From positions 21,727,884 to 21,791,883 of the forward strand of contig CM052356.1 of the NCBI GenBank assembly GCA_028551475.1: DNA of 64,000 nt, read 5' to 3'. Made by a program: the position numbers and the translations under genes. Under the pieces are notes generated by a model. That model was given only the letters and a program-made list of their open reading frames with translations, was not told the origin of the DNA and made no database searches. Numbering within the stretch: the stretch's first letter is position 1; each line of letters starts with the position of its first letter. This stretch comes from Casuarina equisetifolia (Eukaryota; Streptophyta; Magnoliopsida; Fagales; Casuarinaceae). This document shows positions 57,797 through 64,000 of this stretch, one piece after another.

Positions 57797-60700
57797 ACTT
57801 GTCAGCTCAGCATCTAATTATTTATCTGACTAAATAAAATGTTACCTTAAGCAAGCGGGCAGAAGAAAAAGAAAACCCGCTTGGCCATGTAACTTGTAGC
57901 GATGCAACTTGCTGGATAGGTTTTCGTGTGGTTGTTATACATTAGCTTTTATATAATCAAAATATTAATCAAAGTCTCGAATGATACTTTTGTGCTGTTA
58001 AAATTATCATCTTATATACTTGGGGGTGATGACCAGAAGGTATACCAAAAGATATCCGGCGGGCATCTCTCAAAGTGAACGTTTCCGGTCGGTGGCCACT
58101 CCATATTGTCAACATCGCAAATGGAAAAAGTTAAATGACTACCGTGTAAGAAATGTTATGGCTTAGATCAGCACAACTTTCCCATGAAGTTTAAGTTAAT
58201 CATTTGGTTGGAAACTAATCACAAACCAAAAATGGAATCATCCAATTATGACCCGACCGGCAGGAGAATAATTTAGAATCAAGACACTGTTACGAGGAAA
58301 CAATCATGGGAATCTCGTACGAGTAATGTCAGAGGCTAAAATTACTTGTATTGCCACAGCTTCAATCATTTTCCACGAAGGACGGAAGGCCACGCTAGCA
58401 TTCGTGAAGGAGAATGCGCATCGCTTTCTTCTTAAAGCCAACTGCCGCCGGGCATCTTCTCCGGCCGAATATAGAAACACGCCTTGGACATTCAATCCGA
58501 ACAGCTCTTTTGGGGCAGAAACGAATCACCTTCCTTCAAGAGGCGAAACGGAATCAAATACTTTCCTTTTGCGACCAAATATTTACCCTTACCAACCCAA
58601 AATACAAATTCAAAAGGATTGAGCCCTAGCAGCTTTTTTTGGACAGAAATCGAATGGGCATCAAAGACCTTCCTTTCGAAACCAAAAGGTTGTCCTCAAC
58701 AACCCAAATCGAAGTATCAACGGAAAATTCTTAACTCTATGCACATTCTCCTTCGCGAGGGCTGTTTCTGGGTGGAAAATGGCGACGACGTGGCGTGATG
58801 ATGCGTCAGTTCCATTAATTTTATCCTTTCACATGTAACTTCGATCCACACAGAAAGGATCATGCAATATAGCTATTTAGATTCCGACACACGGAGCATC
58901 GAGCTGTCTTCGACAATAAAGCCAGCGTTGTTCACACAACCACCGACGATAATTCATAGAGGCAGAAAGGACGTGATCTTCCCCGCTTTCTAACAAATTT
59001 TCAGATGATTTTGATGTTTTTTTTTTCTTTATAGTCACGAAAAGCCGAGGAACAGGTGTTATTAAAGCCCTTCGCTCCATGTTCCAGATTCCATACATAA
59101 GCATCAGTCAATAGACATTGACGACAAAGCCAAAGGTTGTAGGGTGATTACGACCCTCAAACAAATGCGCATGGGCCAGCAGGAACGAAGCGGATACCCA
59201 TGAATCAGAAGCTGACCTGTCACGAATACTCATTATGATGCGCTAATCAATGTAATGACAAAAATAAATCACATGGCTCGCACAATTTGCTGAACACTGC
59301 ATTATCAATCATAATTTGTGTTCCGCTGTATTGTTGAAGTAATCAGAGGGCACAGTACAATAATTTTGTAGGGACCGATGTCTTGTTTCTTAAGGATCCT
59401 TCCAAGAAGTGCATAGAGGAAATTCCAAATTAAGCATCTAAATTTTCATCAACTTGAGGGAGAATGCTTCCAAGATCTTTCACACTTTCCTATTCTTTCG
59501 GCTTATGAACTGATATACGACATAAGTAACACAGTGAAGTTGTCAATTTGAAAGAAGAGCATTACTTTTAATATTTTTAAGAGTGAAAAGAAGAGTATGT
59601 AATTTGTCTACATTCTATTTAGGAATTAATCTTAAAATGAAAGAAAAATTAAATTTTTAACAAATATCACCGACAGGACAGGGACATGTCCATCTTCTGG
59701 CACGCATTACTTCCTAAACCTTGCCATGGGCCAAATGATAGAGACATGCCCCACCTTTTCTTGCTCTTGCGTTTACTCATGTTGCAAGCTGTTGAGTATC
59801 AGCAAGGCTGAACTAGGGTTTTGAGTAAAAACAACTAGTGTTATCTGTCAATGGCGATTAGTCTACGGATGTTACAACCACCACAGTGATCGATGTGCGA
59901 ATGTCACTTCTTTGATTGCTTTTCTTTCCTCACGATACCAAATACACCAGCTATATCCATCCCATTTTTCTTTATTCTGAAGAACAAAGCGGCAAAGGAA
60001 AGCGACTTTTCAAATTCATCATGCCGTCCAGTCTTTTCTATTGAGATTCCCTCTGAAAAATATCTGTTGAGACTTGAATGTCCATCAATATATTGAATTA
60101 CTAATTGGGTAGCTCGGATTCTTGCTCCATGAACATACGATTTCTTTTCATGGCCGTAGCTCTCATATCATTCAAGTTGTTTTTCCTATGCAACACTTTC
60201 AAAAGGCTATCATTGTGAATGAACACTTTCAAATGCCAATTTTTGGAGAAGACTCTGGAAGTAACTCGACCATGAACCGAAATAATGTTCCGTAATTGAC
60301 TAGAGGAGAACTGGCTTGTCCAAACTCCCTAACTCTTTTTTATTTCCTAAGTATTTTATAATATTTTTTCATTACAATTTTATAGAAAGGCTATAAGGTA
60401 TCATCTAATGTAAAATTAGGAAAAGTATTTGTGTTTATGTTTCTTAGATTCCCTCGATATGAGATATGCAAATATTCTGAATTCAAATATTGTTGACTCC
60501 ATTCTAAGAAAATTTGATTCGTTTTCCCTTTTTCTGCAAATTCTTATTGTTCAAAATCATTATTCATTGATGCTTTGCTTTCTTGTTTTCTTGATTAGTG
60601 ATTAACTAATTGGTGAGATACAAAATTAAATTTTGTTGATCGTAAGGTTGGGTACGGGGCATATGTGAAGTACACATGCTGACGTGGCATGGGCTTTTAT

Positions 60701-61730
60701 TGTTGTATACTCATCTTGCACGGTAAACCGTCTTATACTCCGTTGCTTCCTCAACGCACGGAACCCAGTTCAGCAAGTTTCTGCCTCCTGGGTTACTTTC
60801 TTGAAACACGTAATTTTGACTTTGAGAAAAATAAAATATAAATTACCTTTGTTGTTTTCTAGTCAATGTTTGGAGATGCTTATGCATTTCATGGCTGTGT
60901 TTTCCGGTAGAGAAATTTATTAACCTAAGATCTTATTCCACATTAAGGTGGGCCATCAGGATTCTTGGGGTTCCATTCTAGGCCATGGCCTGAAATTTGG
61001 GCCTAATTAAATCTTAGTGCAATTCTCCCCATAACTTAAAGAATTATAGAAAATCCAACCCATTCTTTGTCTTCGTTAGTCAATTCTGTAGGCCATAAGT
61101 TGTAAAATGTGATTGTTTATGGAAAAAAAAAATTCTGGGAACAATTATAAGAATTAGAGTGTGTGGGTACTAGTCGCACACTTGCTTAAAAAAAAAAATC
61201 ACGAAAATCACACTTTTATTGCTTCAAACAAGTAAAAATCAGTAGATATTTCTATATTATTTCCGCCTTGTAGTTACTTTCTGCAATTTCTTGCTTGTTC
61301 ACCTAAACAAGTTAGGATTAAGACAGCTTAAGGCTAAAGAAGTCTTAGGTTCAAAATATAAAATATCTTATTTCTCTTGCTTATGAAAAATAAAAATAAA
61401 AAACTTCTTAGATGTATGCAATATTGCATTCCCAAAACCTACGTTAATGTGGTGAGATTTGCCACTATCCGGAAGAGCTAGTTTTGGGCCTCAAAGGAAG
61501 TGCGGCCCAACTTAAATTGACGCATCCTAAAGCTCTCACCAATGGTACATGTACAACCATCAAAGCCTACGATGACTACCGGGCCTCCATGCACCAAGAA
61601 GTTACTCCAACCAACATCCAAAAACTATTCACTGTTCATTAACCACGGGAACACATCCCATTTATTTTTCAAATAAATAATAAAAATGACTAGAACACGA
61701 CATATACTTGTCTGTAAAAATTTAAATTAA

Positions 61731-61735
61731 TATAC

Positions 61736-61767
<32 letters not shown>

Positions 61768-61770
61768 TAA
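61731..61770. repeat. Microsatellite (CATA)n then (TA)n
   Basis: About five CATA units run into ten or more TA units. Intergenic. Confidence 0.95.
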
Positions 61771-63022
61771 TTGGACGAGATCCCAACCAAACCACGATGG
61801 TGGCTATGTATAAAGCACTGCCTTCAGCCACTATTATAGCTAGATTAAGTGACCCACCTTTTTTTTTTTATTCTTTAAATATCAATTGTTTAAGAGACGT
61901 AATAATATTCTTTTACAATCATTTCCGCTGTCCATTTTAATTGAAAAACTAAGGAGATCTAGAATTTGAAATAGTAAAAAAAAAAAAATTATGATTTGAA
62001 TCTATTGAGCTGAAACTTGGCTCTTCGAATCAAAACGGGCAAGACGCTAGAAAGTCCCGATTTGATTTCTTTAGGAGTTAGCTTCTTTAATACATATTTG
62101 TAGTGAAAATATACAATTCTATAAAAAAATACACCATTGTAATATATCTTATCATAGTCTATTCCGTCTTAAATAACTTGGATTTCATATCTTTGTAAAC
62201 TATATTTCCTTTCTAATGTTTTTTTTCCCGATTTGTCCCCGGATTTGACCGATGCTTTGTCTACCTCCAAAAGACACAGATCATTTTACGAGGCTGTCCG
62301 GTTCTGGTCATGAAGTGTTAGCGCCATACTTAATGATGAGTGATTGCATGACTAACACATGAGCTAATTGGACCGCCCTGCACCTTATTTTACTGGCTGT
62401 TATTTAAGTCATTTAAGGTTTTACTTAATTTCAATCGGTCGCAATGAATAGGCCGCAACTTTTGATAAAAAAATTCACATCATTTGCTTTCGATGTTTTG
62501 CTATGGGTCAACTTGAAGCGGAATCACGCCCCACGATCTCATCACACGATCTGTTCATCAATCACCGTCCGATTGCGATGCTTGTGTCTTATTTTAGCTC
62601 GAATCAATGCCCACTGATTAAGACGCATCAGATACTTCCCTTTTAAAAAAAAGACTACCGTGGCGGTGCCAACTGTGTCTTGGCTGTCGGATGCTTGGTT
62701 CCTCGCTTCTTCGTCTCGCCGAACTTGCAGACACGGCCACTTTTGTCTGTACCTCACTCGAGGGCACGACCGTTCCGTTGCTTTTGGTAATTAAGGAACA
62801 GTTGTCTGACGCCGTTAGCATCCAGCCCATGTGCTGAGCTTACCTGCGTGCGGCTCTGAGAAACGTGAAAGTAAACTGACATCCCAAAACCAATATAACT
62901 AGCGGCAGCGGTCAAAGTTCTATATTCCTGTACGGGGTATAATATTTTTATGATAACAATCTATCAAACGACGTCGTGACGCGTTCTAATGGTGCATTCT
63001 TTAACGTTAACTTGAGCTGTTG

Positions 63023-63043
63023 GTCAGCAGTCAGCAGTCAGCA
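63023..63043. repeat. Three tandem GTCAGCA units
   Basis: Three perfect 7-base copies about 160 bases before the LEA_2 start codon; another GTCAGCA lies near 63092. Confidence 0.9.
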
Positions 63044-63202
63044 GCTCCCATATTAGCCTATTTCTTAATTACCCCTCAACCTTGTCATAAAGTCAGCAGT
63101 AGAGGCTGCCAAGCCTAGAGAGTGAAATAGCGGAGAGGCCAAAGAAGGGAGGAAAAGATAGCGGCAGTCTGATCAGATTCCGAAGCCTGAGAATACCACA
63201 AG

Positions 63203-63967
63203 ATGCACGCAAAGACGGACTCGGAGGTGACCAGCCTGGCACCGTCGTCCCCCACCAGATCTCCTCGACGGCAAGTGTACTACGTGCAAAGTCCGTCCCG
63301 GGACTCCCACGATGGGGAGAAGACGGCGACGTCGTTTCACTCCACGCCGGTGCTCAGCCCCGTGGCCTCCCCACCTCATTCCCATTCCTCTGTGGGCCGC
63401 CACTCTCGCGAGTCCTCGACCAGTAGGTTTTCCGGGTCTCTGAAACCCGGATCCCGCAAGATTTCACCCAACGATAACTCGCGTGACGGCCACAGAAAGG
63501 GACAGAAGCCCTGGAAGGAGTGTGATGTGATTGAAGAAGAGGGGCTTCTGGAAGATGAAGAGCGGCGGAAGGGCATCCCTCGTCGGTGCTATGTTCTTGC
63601 TTTTGTTCTCGGCTTCTTTGTTCTCTTCAGTTTCTTTTCCTTGATTTTATGGGGTGCTAGTAGGCCAATGAAACCCAAGATCACCATGAAGGTATAATTT
63701 CATCAGAATCATTCCTATTTTACTATTTTCCAGTCGAGTTGCGAAATGGGGTTTTGATTGATTTGCATGCTTTTGTCGCAGAGTATTAGATTCGGGCACT
63801 TCCAGGTTCAAGCGGGTTCCGATTCTACAGGGGTGGCCACTGACATGATCTCCGTGAATTCCACTGTGACATTCACATATCGTAACACGGGCACATTTTT
63901 CGGGGTCCATGTCTCATCAACACCTCTAGATCTATCTTATTCCGACCTCGTCGTAGCCTCTGGAACC
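63203..63967 (+). CDS. LEA_2 (NDR1/HIN1-like fold) membrane protein, partial at window end
   Basis: Exons 63203-63691 and 63782-63967 are both phase 0 (ATGAAG|gtataa, tcgcag|AGT, ACC|gtaagt). The gene continues past the window. The 225 residues seen comprise a disordered, Ser/Pro-rich N-terminus with the family signature RRQVYYVQSPSRDSHDGEKT (about 22-41), one membrane span (about 128-151), then the start of the LEA_2 beta-sandwich domain. Arabidopsis relatives (At1g45688/At5g42860 type) are mostly uncharacterised; I infer a single-pass membrane protein with the LEA_2 domain on the outer face. The ATG at 63203 is chosen because the conserved N-terminus starts shortly after. The C-terminus is not in view. 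Confidence 0.9.
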
Positions 63968-64000
63968 GTAAGTTTTTCATTTTATCTTTCATCTCTCAAA

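Larger units (their letters stand above)
57797..63202. other. Long intergenic region, no gene recognised
   Basis: Frames of up to ~100 codons around 58326-58800 (three overlapping on +) and at 58877-59104 on - show no recognisable family. The rest is AT-rich. Balanced composition around 62500-62870 and 63000-63200 is probably promoter and leader of the LEA_2 gene. Small repeats are listed separately. Confidence 0.4.

Noticed and set aside
58326..58798. Three overlapping plus frames of 71-104 codons
   Set aside because: Three frames open over the same stretch argues for compositional bias rather than a gene.

Overview
The window is nuclear DNA from a flowering plant. The evidence is split genes with GT/AG introns, plant-only protein families (BAHD acyltransferase, NAC, SPATULA/ALCATRAZ-type bHLH, SBT1-type subtilases, LEA_2), Ty1/copia relics with an initiator-Met-tRNA primer site, tRNA-derived SINEs, and long AT-rich intergenic stretches. 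The species cannot be named from sequence alone. All eight intact or apparently intact genes lie on the + strand.

Layout. 1-5.1 kb: an intact single-exon BAHD acyltransferase (1460-2830) followed by an interrupted, truncated BAHD pseudogene. 5.1-9.7 kb: AT-rich DNA with about 2 kb of a diverged 61-bp tandem repeat. 9.7-14 kb: a three-exon NAC gene whose 3' flank carries two separate triplicated repeats. 17.4-22.1 kb: an MBR/HIP1/RHG1A-type RING-H2 E3 ligase with a CT-rich non-coding leader exon. 23.2-30.8 kb: a five-exon bHLH gene of the SPATULA/ALCATRAZ clade. Its fourth intron is 6.1 kb and holds a decayed subtilase copy that has itself been invaded by a SINE and two LTR-type elements. 31.5-35.1 kb: a decayed copia element, an LTR with primer-binding site, and a 221-bp tandem duplication. 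37.8-42.8 kb: an intact subtilase and its broken tandem copy, the copy carrying a TRIM-like insertion. 45-46.4 kb: a second copia relic. 47.8-50.8 kb: a seven-exon membrane-anchored RLCK-type kinase. 55.5-57.8 kb: a second, diverged intact subtilase. 63.2 kb to the end: the first two exons of a LEA_2 membrane protein.

The genes do not form a pathway; this is ordinary eukaryotic gene order. The recurring theme is duplication and decay. There are two BAHD copies (one dead) and four subtilase copies (two dead), and the dead copies collect mobile elements. I found no clearly new biological system. The most unusual structure is the four-layer nest in the bHLH intron (gene > subtilase pseudogene > SINE and LTRs). 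The subtilase duplication that carries along a non-coding block is the next most informative. Exon coordinates were read by hand from splice signals and reading-frame continuity; no transcript evidence was available.
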